The translations under genes and the position numbers were made by a program. From positions 1-24,658 of the forward strand of contig CAKTNN010000034.1 in the NCBI GenBank assembly GCA_934589065.1: a stretch of 24,658 nt of DNA, read 5' to 3'. Of this stretch, positions 13,973 through 21,530 are shown piece after piece. Position 1 is the stretch's first letter. Each line of letters begins with the position of its first letter. The stretch comes from an uncultured Oscillospiraceae bacterium (GTDB taxonomy: Bacteria; Bacillota; Clostridia; Oscillospirales; Oscillospiraceae). The notes beneath the pieces were generated by a model. The model saw only the letters and a list, made by a program, of their open reading frames with translations, did not search any database and was not told where the DNA came from.

Positions 13973-16762
13973 ATGGATTACAAAAATACCATCATCACCC
14001 CAAAGACCGACTTCCCCATGAAGGCCGGTCTGCCCGCCCGGGAGCCCGCTATGCTGGAAAATTGGCAGAAGCAGGATCTCTACAATGCCATGCTGGAAAA
14101 GAACAAGGATCTGCCTCGGTTTGTGCTCCACGATGGCCCTCCCTTCTCCAACGGCTACATTCACATGGGTCATGCCCTGAACAAAACCCTGAAGGATTTT
14201 ATCGTCCGCAGCCACGCCATGATGGGCTACTACACCCCCTATGTTCCCGGCTGGGATAACCACGGTCTGCCCATTGAGCGGGCCATCGAAACCTCCAAGA
14301 AGAAGCTCAACAAAGATCTGTCTGTGCCGGAATTCCGGAAAGCCTGCGCCGAGTTTGCCGAGGACTTTATCCAGAAGCAGATGGGCGGCTTTAAGCGTCT
14401 GGGCGTTGTCGCCGACTGGGAGCACCCCTACCGCACCATGGACAAGCACTTTGAAGCCCAGGAGGTTAAGGTCTTCGGTCGGATGTTCGACAAGGGCTAC
14501 ATCTACAAAGGCTTAAAGCCCGTCACCTGGTGTCCCTACTGTGTCACTGCCGTAGCAGAAGCCGATATCGAGTATCAGGATGACCCCTGCACCTCTGTAT
14601 ATGTCAAGTTCCCCATGAAGGATGATCAGGGTAAACTCAGCCAGTTTGACCTGAGCCACACCTACTTCGTCATTTGGACCACCACCATCTGGACGCTCCC
14701 CGGCAACCTGGCAATCTGCCTGCACCCCAGGGAAACTTACGTGCTGGTAAAGGCGGACAACGGCGATACCTACATCATGGCAGAGGCCCTGATGGACAAG
14801 ACCATGCACATGGGCGGCTTTGAAAACTACGAAGTAATCGCCCGGTATCCCGGCGCATTCTTTGAAAATATGCTGGCCCAGCACCCCTTTATGGACAAGA
14901 CCTCCCGCCTGGTAAACGCCGAATACGTCACCATGGATTCCGGTACGGGCTGTGTCCACACCGCCCCCGGCTTTGGTGCTGACGACTACCAGACCTGCAT
15001 GCGTTACGGCATGGAGCTGGTGGTGCCTGTGGATGACTACGGTCGCCACACCGATTATGCCGGCAAGTATGCAGGCATGAAGACGGAAGAGTCCAACGCG
15101 GTAATTCTGCAGGATATGAAGGATTCCGGCGTGCTGTTTGCCGAAGAGCACATTGTCCACTCCTACCCTCACCATGACCGCTGCAAGAAACCCGTTATCT
15201 TCCGGGCAACCCCTCAGTGGTTCTGCTCTGTGGAATCCTTCAAGGATCAGGCCATCAAGGCCATTGAAAACGTCCAGTGGTATCCCGCTTGGGGCCAGGA
15301 TCGGATGACCAGCATGATCCGGGAACGTGCTGACTGGTGTATCTCCCGTCAGCGCCGCTGGGGTCTGCCCATCCCCGTGTTCTACTGCAAGGACTGCGGC
15401 AAACCCGTATCCAACAGCCAGTCCATTGAAAAGCTCTCCAAGCTCTTTGATGAGTACGGCTCCAACGTATGGTTTGAGAAGGAAGCCATGGAGCTGGTTC
15501 CCGATGGGTTTACCTGCCCCCACTGCGGCTGCAAGGAATTTGACAAGGAAAAGGATACCCTGGACTGCTGGTTTGATTCCGGCTCCACCCACTATGCTTC
15601 CCTGATGCACCGGACTCCGGAGCTGTGGCCCGCCGATGTATATCTGGAAGGCGCTGACCAGTACCGTGGCTGGTTCCAGTCCAGCCTTTTGACCTCCGTA
15701 GGTGCTCTGGATCAGGGCGCACCCTTTAAGCAGGTGCTGACCCACGGCTGGACCGTTGACGGTCAGGGCCGGGCAATGCACAAGAGTTTGGGCAACGGCG
15801 TAGACCCTGCCGACCTGATCAAAGAATTCGGCGCGGATATCGTCCGTCTGTGGGCTGCCTCCTCGGACTACCATGCAGACGTGCGCTGCTCCAAGGAAAT
15901 CTTCAAGCAGATTGCCCAGAACTATCTGAAATTCCGCAATACTGCCCGGTACTGCCTGGGCAACCTGAACGAATTTGACCCCAACAACCTGGTTCCTGCC
16001 GACCAGCTGGAAGAGCTGGATAAGTGGGCACTGACCAAACTGGATGCCCTGACCCGCGAGTGCCGCAAGGCCTACAACGGCTACGAATTCCACGTTGTCA
16101 CCCACGCCATCAACGATTTCTGCGTGGTGGAGCTGTCCAGCTTCTACCTGGATATCCTGAAAGACCGTCTGTACTGTGAAGAGAAGAACGGCCTGCGCCG
16201 CCGCTCTGCCCAGACGGCACTGTTCCTGATTCTGGATGCCATGGCAAAGCTCTTTGCCCCCATTCTGGCCTTTACCTGCGATGAAATCTGGCAGGCCATG
16301 CCCCACCGCACCAGTGAAGACAGCCGCAACGTGCTGCTGAACCAGATGCCCCAGGACTTCGCCGCCTACAAGCTGGACGAGGAAGCCATGGCCCGCTGGG
16401 ATACCGTTATGAAGCTGCGCCAGGATGTCAACGGCATTCTGGAAAAGGCCCGTGCAGACAAGCGGATCGGCAAAGCTCTGGAGGCCCACGTGACCCTGCA
16501 GACCGAAAACGAAGACCTGAAGAAGGCCTGTGAGGGACTGAACCTGGCAGAAATCTGCATCGTCTCCGCCTGCGACTGGGCTGCCCCTGAGGAGGGCGCT
16601 GAGGTCGGTTCCGGTATGAACTTCCCCGAGCTGACCATCGGTGTGTGCGAGGCCAAGGGCACAAAGTGCCCCCGCTGCTGGATGCACTCCCTGAACGCCA
16701 ACGCCGAGGGCCTGTGCCCCCGCTGCGCCGCCGTTGTTGCCAAGCTGGACGTAGAGCTCTAA
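13973..16762 (+). CDS. ileS: Isoleucine-tRNA ligase
   Basis: A 929-residue class I synthetase charging tRNA-Ile. HIGH motif: H64-M65-G66-H67 (YIHMGHALN). The connecting (CP1) editing domain lies at about 190-400. WFDSG and GADQYRGWFQSS are IleS signatures. The KMSKS site reads A601-M602-H603-K604-S605 followed by LGN, a departure from strict KMSKS that keeps the catalytic K-S. A C-terminal zinc-binding site uses C899, C902, C915, C918. ATG 13973 is chosen for GGAGGT (13958-13963); the open frame extends upstream into the T-box, which is non-coding. Controlled by that T-box and ended by the hairpin at 16775. Confidence 0.97.
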   Translation: MDYKNTIITPKTDFPMKAGLPAREPAMLENWQKQDLYNAMLEKNKDLPRFVLHDGPPFSNGYIHMGHALNKTLKDFIVRSHAMMGYYTPYVPGWDNHGLPIERAIETSKKKLNKDLSVPEFRKACAEFAEDFIQKQMGGFKRLGVVADWEHPYRTMDKHFEAQEVKVFGRMFDKGYIYKGLKPVTWCPYCVTAVAEADIEYQDDPCTSVYVKFPMKDDQGKLSQFDLSHTYFVIWTTTIWTLPGNLAICLHPRETYVLVKADNGDTYIMAEALMDKTMHMGGFENYEVIARYPGAFFENMLAQHPFMDKTSRLVNAEYVTMDSGTGCVHTAPGFGADDYQTCMRYGMELVVPVDDYGRHTDYAGKYAGMKTEESNAVILQDMKDSGVLFAEEHIVHSYPHHDRCKKPVIFRATPQWFCSVESFKDQAIKAIENVQWYPAWGQDRMTSMIRERADWCISRQRRWGLPIPVFYCKDCGKPVSNSQSIEKLSKLFDEYGSNVWFEKEAMELVPDGFTCPHCGCKEFDKEKDTLDCWFDSGSTHYASLMHRTPELWPADVYLEGADQYRGWFQSSLLTSVGALDQGAPFKQVLTHGWTVDGQGRAMHKSLGNGVDPADLIKEFGADIVRLWAASSDYHADVRCSKEIFKQIAQNYLKFRNTARYCLGNLNEFDPNNLVPADQLEELDKWALTKLDALTRECRKAYNGYEFHVVTHAINDFCVVELSSFYLDILKDRLYCEEKNGLRRRSAQTALFLILDAMAKLFAPILAFTCDEIWQAMPHRTSEDSRNVLLNQMPQDFAAYKLDEEAMARWDTVMKLRQDVNGILEKARADKRIGKALEAHVTLQTENEDLKKACEGLNLAEICIVSACDWAAPEEGAEVGSGMNFPELTIGVCEAKGTKCPRCWMHSLNANAEGLCPRCAAVVAKLDVEL

Positions 16763-16774
16763 TCCCTATATTTT

Positions 16775-16809
16775 CGCCGCTGCACCCACAAAAGGCGCAG
16801 CGGCGTTTT
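16775..16809 (+). terminator. Intrinsic terminator of ileS
   Basis: CGCCGCTGC (16775-16783) pairs perfectly with GCAGCGGCG (16797-16805), followed by TTTT (16806-16809), 12 bases after the ileS stop. Confidence 0.8.
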
Positions 16810-16827
16810 ATTCCGGAGGTGAAATCC

Positions 16828-17055
16828 ATGAACGTTATTGTTTTGCATGGAAGTATGCGAAAGAACGGGAATACCGGGCTTCTGTCGGATGAATTTCTCC
16901 GTGGCGCGGCAGACCGCGGTCATACCGTGGAAAAAATAGAGCTCAGGGCCTGCCGGTTTTATTTTGGACTTATTCTTTTTAAGTCCAAAAATTGTAGAGC
17001 TTTCACAAAAAGACATTTGTCCGCCAGTGAAATAATCAGCATTTCCCCGTCTTGA
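16828..17055 (+). pseudogene. Truncated NADPH-dependent FMN reductase / flavodoxin-like gene remnant
   Basis: A good SD (GGAGGTG, 16815-16821) and ATG lead into about 42 codons that match the start of flavodoxin-fold NAD(P)H-dependent reductases: VIVLHGSMRKNGNTGLL (the SxRxxGNT FMN phosphate loop) and HTVEKIELR. After about 16950 the frame runs into unrelated AT-rich sequence and stops after 75 codons, whereas the family needs about 180 or more residues. The rest of the fold, including the usual cysteine-containing segment, is missing. This is a 3' deletion or replacement. The stop overlaps the -35 of the next operon. Confidence 0.75.
16962..16990. repeat. AT-rich inverted repeat at the truncation point
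   Basis: TTTTGGACTTA (16962-16972) and TAAGTCCAAAA (16980-16990) form a perfect 11-bp stem around a 7-base T-rich loop. It starts about 12 bases after homology to flavin reductases ends, so it may mark the inserted or rearranged sequence. No clear T-tract follows. Confidence 0.5.
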
Positions 17056-17081
17056 CTTTTCCGGGGCGAGGCAGGTATAAT
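17052..17081 (+). promoter_or_regulatory. Promoter of the amino-acid ABC importer operon
   Basis: TTGACT (17052-17057) and TATAAT (17076-17081) are 18 bases apart. CCCCG (17045-17049) and CGGGG (17062-17066) form an inverted repeat around the -35 and could be an operator. Transcription would start near 17088. Confidence 0.75.
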
Positions 17082-17127
17082 AGGGCCCATACAAAGTTCC
17101 CACCCCGGGAATGTAAAGACACAAAGC

Positions 17128-17170
17128 AAGGACGCTTTGACTGTACCTTCAGTCAGAGCGTCCTTTTTTT
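17128..17170 (+). terminator. Intrinsic terminator in the importer leader (probable attenuator)
   Basis: AAGGACGCTTTGACTG (17128-17143) pairs with CAGTCAGAGCGTCCTT (17150-17165), one G-U pair included, followed by a run of Ts to 17170. The T-tract abuts the SD GAGGTGAT (17171-17178) of the ATPase gene. It lies after the promoter, so the operon can be expressed only by read-through. AAAGC (17123-17127) could pair with GCTTT (17134-17138), which would disrupt the terminator. Confidence 0.8.
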
Positions 17171-17183
17171 GAGGTGATATGTT

Positions 17184-17918
17184 GTGAATGAAATGATTCG
17201 ACTGGAAAACGTAAATAAAATGTTTGGCGACCTGCACGTGTTGAAGGATGTGAATCTGACCGTAGGCGAAGGAGAGAAGCTGGTTATCATCGGCCCTTCC
17301 GGCAGTGGAAAATCCACCACTGTTCGCTGCATGAATTTTCTGGAGGAGCCCACCAGCGGCAAGGTATTCATTGCCGGTCAGGAAATGACCCACAAAAACA
17401 AACGCCAACTCGTCCGGGATAATATGAGCATGGTCTTTCAGCAGTTCAACCTTTATCCCCATATAACGGTGCTGAAAAACCTGACCCTCGCCCCCATGAA
17501 GCTGCACCACAAGTCCAAAGAGGAGGCCGAGGCTCTGGCATATCACTATCTGGATGTGGTGGGCCTGCGGGATAAGGCCCATGTCTATCCCGCCACCCTC
17601 TCCGGCGGTCAGCAGCAGCGCATCGCCATTGCCCGGGCGCTGTGCTGCCAATCCCGCGTTATTCTTTTTGACGAGCCCACCAGCGCGCTGGATCCGGAAA
17701 CCATTCAGGAGGTTCTGGACGTTATGATCAAGCTTGCCTCGGAAAACATCACCATGGTGGTGGTCACCCACGAAATGGGCTTTGCCCGGAAGGTTGCAGA
17801 CCGGATTGTTTTCATGGCAGACGGGCAGATCATCGAAGAAGGCACGCCGGAGCATTTCTTTGACAATGCTCAAAATCCCAGAGTGCAACAGTTCCTTGGC
17901 AAAATCCTGAAACACTAA
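17184..17918 (+). CDS. Polar amino acid ABC transporter, ATP-binding protein (GlnQ/HisP type)
   Basis: A 244-residue cytoplasmic ATPase that powers the importer encoded downstream. Walker A GPSGSGKST (37-45), Q-loop Q86, signature LSGGQ (139-143), Walker B ILFDEP (160-165) and switch H196 (VTHEMGF) are all intact. HVLKDVNLTVGEGE and PHITVLKNLTLAPMKL fit the PAAT amino-acid family. GTG 17184 is taken as start because GAGGTGAT (17171-17178) is well placed; ATG at 17193 is the alternative. It is the first gene of a five-gene unit and sits directly behind an attenuator-like terminator. Confidence 0.95.
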   Translation: MNEMIRLENVNKMFGDLHVLKDVNLTVGEGEKLVIIGPSGSGKSTTVRCMNFLEEPTSGKVFIAGQEMTHKNKRQLVRDNMSMVFQQFNLYPHITVLKNLTLAPMKLHHKSKEEAEALAYHYLDVVGLRDKAHVYPATLSGGQQQRIAIARALCCQSRVILFDEPTSALDPETIQEVLDVMIKLASENITMVVVTHEMGFARKVADRIVFMADGQIIEEGTPEHFFDNAQNPRVQQFLGKILKH

Positions 17919-17970
17919 AATGTTCCGGTCAAACGACCTGACATAGATTTCCCAAAAGGAGGATAAGAAA

Positions 17971-18870
17971 ATGAAAAAACTGACCAAACTTTTTGCTGGT
18001 GCCCTCGCCGCCCTGACCTTAATGGGCCTGACCGCCTGTGGAACCTCCACCCCCGCCGAAACCACCGCCGCACCGGCTACCGATACAGCAGCTTCGGATG
18101 CCACCGCCGCCGCAGCCCTGGATGCCGATGTGCAGGCCATTGTTGACCGGGGTGTTCTCCGTGTGGGCGTTAAGAATGCCGTAATTGGCTTTGGCTATCA
18201 GGATCCCATTACTAGTGAATATTCCGGTATGGAAATTGACATTGCCAAGGCTCTGGCAGACCAACTGGGTGTGGATGTGGAATTCACCACCGTCACTGCC
18301 GCCACCCGTACCGAGTTGCTGGATTCCGGCGACATTGACTGCGTGCTGGCAACCTTTACCATTACGGAGGAGCGGAAGCAGAGCTGGGACTTCACAACAC
18401 CCTATTACACGGATCATGTCACCGTTCTTGTGGAGGATGCCTCCGGGATCAAAACTCTGGCAGACCTGAAAGACAAGCTGGTGGGCGTCTCCTCCGGCTC
18501 CACCTCCGCCCGGGCACTAACCTCTGCTATGATCGATGCAGGCGTTCTGGACGGCACCGGCTTTGATAAGGATACCTTTGATCCTGCCACCTGGAAGGAC
18601 GGCATCTCTTTCCAGCAGTTTGATGACTATCCCGGTATCTCCACCGCGCTTGCCGCCGGTCAGGTTGACGCTTTCTGTGTGGACAAATCCATCTTGGCTG
18701 TCTACAAGACTGAAGGACGCAGCTATATTGCCGATGAGTTTGCACCTCAGGAGTACGGCATTGCCACCAAGAAGGGCAGCGGCTTCAGCACCTATTGTGA
18801 GGACTTTATCCAGAGCAAACTGGCTGACGGTACCATCGACGGCTGGATTGCAGACTATAATCTGGGCTGA
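17971..18870 (+). CDS. Amino-acid ABC transporter substrate-binding lipoprotein
   Basis: A 299-residue binding protein. The signal peptide MKKLTKLFAGALAALTLMG ends in lipobox LTAC with C23 as lipidation site, so it is anchored on the outer face of the membrane. A Thr/Ala-rich linker (about 24-50) precedes a family-3 binding domain (GVLRVGVKN, YSGMEIDIAKALADQLG, DCVLATFTITEERK, FTTPYYTDHVTVLV, GVSSGSTSA, VDAFCVDKSIL). The pattern resembles binders of acidic or polar amino acids such as Glu, Asp or Cys; the exact ligand is inference. AAAAGGAGG lies before the ATG, 52 bases after the ATPase gene. Two strong hairpins follow it. Confidence 0.93.
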   Translation: MKKLTKLFAGALAALTLMGLTACGTSTPAETTAAPATDTAASDATAAAALDADVQAIVDRGVLRVGVKNAVIGFGYQDPITSEYSGMEIDIAKALADQLGVDVEFTTVTAATRTELLDSGDIDCVLATFTITEERKQSWDFTTPYYTDHVTVLVEDASGIKTLADLKDKLVGVSSGSTSARALTSAMIDAGVLDGTGFDKDTFDPATWKDGISFQQFDDYPGISTALAAGQVDAFCVDKSILAVYKTEGRSYIADEFAPQEYGIATKKGSGFSTYCEDFIQSKLADGTIDGWIADYNLG

Positions 18871-18878
18871 TTTCTTCC

Positions 18879-18903
18879 TGCGGGGTGGGATTCCCACCCC
18901 GCA
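18879..18903 (+). other. Intercistronic hairpin A after the binding-protein gene
   Basis: A perfect 11-bp GC-rich stem, TGCGGGGTGGG (18879-18889) with CCCACCCCGCA (18893-18903), and a 3-base loop, nine bases after the stop. No T-tract follows. It probably protects the binding-protein mRNA from 3' decay or causes partial termination, giving excess binding protein over permease. Confidence 0.7.
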
Positions 18904-18911
18904 TATCCGGA

Positions 18912-18957
18912 AGCATTGAGAAGCTCCCCGCCCCCCATGGGGGATTTTCTCAATGCT
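18912..18957 (+). other. Intercistronic hairpin B before the first permease gene
   Basis: AGCATTGAGAA (18912-18922) pairs with TTCTCAATGCT (18947-18957). After a 2x2 internal loop, TCCCC (18925-18929) pairs with GGGGA (18940-18944). It ends 10 bases before the permease SD and has no T-tract. Confidence 0.65.
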
Positions 18958-18979
18958 CCCATTGATTGGAGGTTGTTTT

Positions 18980-19687
18980 ATGGATGAGCTATTCTCCCTG
19001 GAAGCCTGGCAAAAGCTCTGGACTTACCGGGCCACATTTCTAACAGGCTTTGGAAATACCCTGCGCACTGCCGCCGCAGCGCTGCTGCTGGCACTGTTTC
19101 TTGGTTTCGCCTTTGGCCTGATGGCAGCATCCGGGAAAACCGTACTTCGGGCCATCGCCAGGGTATATGTTGAGTGCATTCAAAATACCCCCGTTGTATT
19201 ACAGATGTGCTTTCTTTACTATGTTTTGGCCTTTTCGGGTGTAAAAACGGACATCATCGCTACAGGCATTGTATCTTTGGGGATTTATACGGGCGCCTAT
19301 ATGTCCGAGGTCGTCCGGGCAGGCATTGCCTCCATCCCCAGAGGGCAGTTTGAAGCCGCCCAAAGCCAGGGATTCGGCTATTTTTCCACCATGCAGCGCA
19401 TCATTTTACCTCAGAGCATTAAAATTATTCTGCCGCCCATGGTCAACCAGATGGTAAATCTGATTAAAAACACCAGCTGTCTGTACATCGTTGGCGGCGC
19501 CGATCTCATCAGCCTGACCTACAGCTTCGTTACCGGCGCAAGCACCGGCGGTGCTTATGCTCCTGCATATATACTCTGCGGTGTGCTGTTTTTCTGCATT
19601 TGCTATCCCCTGAGCCATTTGGCAACCCGTTGGGAAACTGTTCTGAAGCGTCGGGAATCCCAGCAGCATCAAAAGGAGGCGGCATAA
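18980..19687 (+). CDS. Amino-acid ABC transporter permease (HisM/GlnP family), first subunit
   Basis: A 235-residue membrane protein with about five helices. The cytoplasmic coupling EAA motif is E125-A126-A127 in RGQFEAAQSQGF, followed by IILPQSIKIILPPMVNQ. It forms the translocation channel with the next gene's product and contacts the ATPase through the EAA loop. ATG 18980 has GGAGGT (18968-18973) six bases upstream; the in-frame ATG at 18953 lies inside hairpin B and is rejected. It abuts the second permease with no gap. Confidence 0.93.
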   Translation: MDELFSLEAWQKLWTYRATFLTGFGNTLRTAAAALLLALFLGFAFGLMAASGKTVLRAIARVYVECIQNTPVVLQMCFLYYVLAFSGVKTDIIATGIVSLGIYTGAYMSEVVRAGIASIPRGQFEAAQSQGFGYFSTMQRIILPQSIKIILPPMVNQMVNLIKNTSCLYIVGGADLISLTYSFVTGASTGGAYAPAYILCGVLFFCICYPLSHLATRWETVLKRRESQQHQKEAA

Positions 19688-20443
19688 ATGAACTGGAATG
19701 CCAGTTTTTCGATTCTGGGCTATCCCGGAGTTCTCTCTTACATTGGAAAAGGCGTTGTCTTTACCCTTGTATTGTCTGTTTTTGCCGTCGTGATCAGCAT
19801 TCTGCTGGGCAGTGTTCTGGCGCTATGCCGGAACTACTGTCACGGAAAAAGCAGAATTCTGGGCTGGATATCCTCCGTGTATATTGAGATTTTCCGCAAT
19901 ACGCCCCTGCTCCTGTGGATTTTTATCTGCCTGGTTGCCTGCCCCTGTCCCAAATTCTTTGCCAGAAAAATGTGGGGGCTTACCAGTGTAGAAATGAAGA
20001 TTCTCTTCCGTGCCGTGGTTGCTCTGGTTCTCTTTGAGTCCTCCATCATTGCCGAAATTATTCGGGGCGGGCTGAATGCCATTCCCAGAGGGCAATTTGA
20101 AGCGGCCCACGCCCAGGGCTTCTCCACCGTGCAGACTATGCTCTATATCATCCTGCCCCAGGCGTATCGGGCCGTTGTGCCCACCCTGCTGAGCCAGGTG
20201 ATCTCCACCATTAAAGATTCCAGTTATCTGGCAAACCTGGCCTGCATCGAGCTTATGAGCCGGGTACGAAAAATTCTTGCCACCTCCAATATGTTCAATG
20301 GCGTGGGCCGGCAAATGGTTTCCGATGTATTCGTATTGTTCGGACTTGCCTTTGTGATCTACTTTGTTATCAATTTTGCGCTCTCCTGCCTTGTCCGGAA
20401 TATGCAGAAGCGCAAGCCGAAAAAGCAGGAGGTTGCCGCATGA
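19688..20443 (+). CDS. Amino-acid ABC transporter permease, second subunit
   Basis: A 251-residue permease of the same family. The EAA motif is E138-A139-A140 in RGQFEAAHAQGF, followed by ILPQAYRAVVPTLLSQ, and YIEIFRNTPLLLWIF is the usual N-terminal signature. AAGGAGG (19673-19679) lies in the end of the previous gene; the ATG follows its stop directly, so translation is coupled. A Cys-rich CLVACPCPKF segment (81-90) in a loop is unusual. With the first permease it forms a heterodimeric channel. Confidence 0.93.
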   Translation: MNWNASFSILGYPGVLSYIGKGVVFTLVLSVFAVVISILLGSVLALCRNYCHGKSRILGWISSVYIEIFRNTPLLLWIFICLVACPCPKFFARKMWGLTSVEMKILFRAVVALVLFESSIIAEIIRGGLNAIPRGQFEAAHAQGFSTVQTMLYIILPQAYRAVVPTLLSQVISTIKDSSYLANLACIELMSRVRKILATSNMFNGVGRQMVSDVFVLFGLAFVIYFVINFALSCLVRNMQKRKPKKQEVAA

Positions 20444-21030
20444 AACACTATGTTATTACCCTCACCCGCCAGTTTGCCAGCAACGGGCGCCCCATTGCCC
20501 AAGCCATGAGCCGGGAGCTGGGCATTGAATTCTACGACCGGGATATTGTGGAGGCCACTGCCGCGCGCCTTGGTCTTTCCGTCCGGGAAATCAGCGACTC
20601 CGAAGATACCCACAGCACCAGCTTTTTCCGCAGCCTCTACCCTCTCGGCACCGGTGCACTCAGCGTCCAGGATGAGCTGTTTCAAACCCAATCCAACATC
20701 ATTCGGGACCTTGCCGATCAGGAAAGCTGCATTATTGTGGGGCGCTGCGCGGATGCGGTTCTTCACGACCGGGACGACACGCTGAATATCCGGGTCTATG
20801 CGCCTTACGAATACAGGCTCCGTGTTTGCCTGGAGCAGCTGGGCATGGATGAGCGAACCGCAAAAAAGATGATTGACCGGATTGACAAAAGCCGGGAGCA
20901 ATATCACAGAGAATACGGCGGCTGCGAGCCAACCTACTACAGCCATATCCTGCTGAACGCCGCCCGATTCACCGTCCCCCAGGCAGCGGAACTCCTATGC
21001 GGAATCGCCCGGCAGCGCTTTGGGCTGTAA
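20440..21030 (+). CDS. Cytidylate kinase-like family protein
   Basis: A 196-residue protein related to the cytidylate-kinase-like P-loop family common in gut Firmicutes. TLTRQFASNGRPIAQAM (7-23) stands where these proteins have GRxxGSGGRxIG, so the P-loop is degenerate (ASNGR). YDRDIV (32-37), IIVGRCAD (98-105) and LNIRVYAP are family features, as is the IDKSREQYHREYGG helix. It overlaps the second permease by ATGA, so it is translationally coupled to an amino-acid importer. Whether it still phosphorylates a nucleotide, or another substrate, cannot be told. It ends the operon; a terminator follows 28 bases later. Confidence 0.8.
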   Translation: MKHYVITLTRQFASNGRPIAQAMSRELGIEFYDRDIVEATAARLGLSVREISDSEDTHSTSFFRSLYPLGTGALSVQDELFQTQSNIIRDLADQESCIIVGRCADAVLHDRDDTLNIRVYAPYEYRLRVCLEQLGMDERTAKKMIDRIDKSREQYHREYGGCEPTYYSHILLNAARFTVPQAAELLCGIARQRFGL

Positions 21031-21057
21031 CGAGCGTACCTGCGCAACGAATCCCAT

Positions 21058-21091
21058 AAAAAGGGCATCACCCGACGGTGACGCCCTTTTT
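21058..21091. terminator. Bidirectional intrinsic terminator ending the importer operon
   Basis: AAAAA, then GGGCATCACC (21063-21072) pairing with GGTGACGCCC (21077-21086), then TTTTT (21087-21091). The one mismatch becomes G-U on the minus strand, so it works both ways. It separates the core operon from the accessory region to its right. Confidence 0.85.
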
Positions 21092-21188
21092 ATGGAAGCA
21101 AAGCAAAATAACTGCAAAAGTTGGTTTTGTAATTACTTCTTCACGATTCGCTATTCCTTATTACCTTTCAAAAGCACCTGAATGCGGT
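21092..21188. other. AT-rich spacer, no gene recognised
   Basis: No convincing ORF or RNA. The minus strand contains degenerate short repeats of a GAATAG/GAATCG/GAAGAAG type around 21135-21165. CACCTGAATGC (21175-21185) recurs in inverted form at 21235-21245 inside the adjacent hairpin. Confidence 0.4.
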
Positions 21189-21530
21189 TTAGGGAAGAGT
21201 GAAAAGGGAAAAAGTAAAACACCTGAACGCTTTCGCATTCAGGTGTTTTGGTGGGGAACAGTCGTTTACATCCGAACAAAACACATATTCAATTTCGTCC
21301 AGGGTCACGGTTTCCGCATGATCCCGGAAATTGTAGGTGAAAATAATTTTATCCTCATACACATACACGGAGTTCAAAAATGTATCAATCATTTCACGCT
21401 GGTAGGCCTTGTCGTTGATGCTGCCGTATTTGAAACGGCTGATCCATTTCACGATTTCCTCCTTGGTGAACACCGGCTGTGCCATCTGGGCACGGATCAG
21501 GCTGATATTCAGTTGCCCTGCTGGTGAAGC
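21189..21530 (-). pseudogene. Serine recombinase C-terminal fragment
   Basis: Residues from this minus-strand frame match the tail of large serine recombinases from Firmicute integrative elements: PVFTKEEIVKWISRFKYG, YQREMIDTFLNSVYVYEDK and IIFTYNFRDHAETVTLDEIE, a region that normally ends these proteins. The catalytic serine domain and the zinc/coiled-coil middle are absent, so it cannot recombine DNA. Homology starts near 21515, where the frame meets the relaxase fragment, and the last codons read through a terminator hairpin, so the original stop is probably lost. This is a remnant of a mobile element. Confidence 0.7.
21216..21249 (-). terminator. Minus-strand terminator at the end of the mobile-element remnant
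   Basis: A perfect 12-bp stem, AAAACACCTGAA (21216-21227) with TTCAGGTGTTTT (21238-21249). Read on the minus strand the stem is followed by TTTTACTTTTT. It is probably the terminator of the original recombinase gene. Confidence 0.65.

Noticed and set aside
14513..16687. Long open frame on the minus strand opposite ileS
   Set aside because: Its codons mirror the GC-rich third positions of ileS, the protein is low-complexity Gly/Val/His-rich with no recognisable family, and ileS on the plus strand is beyond doubt.
16959..18140. Minus-strand open frame opposite the importer ATPase
   Set aside because: It lies antisense to a clear ABC ATPase gene and across its promoter and attenuator; no family motif.
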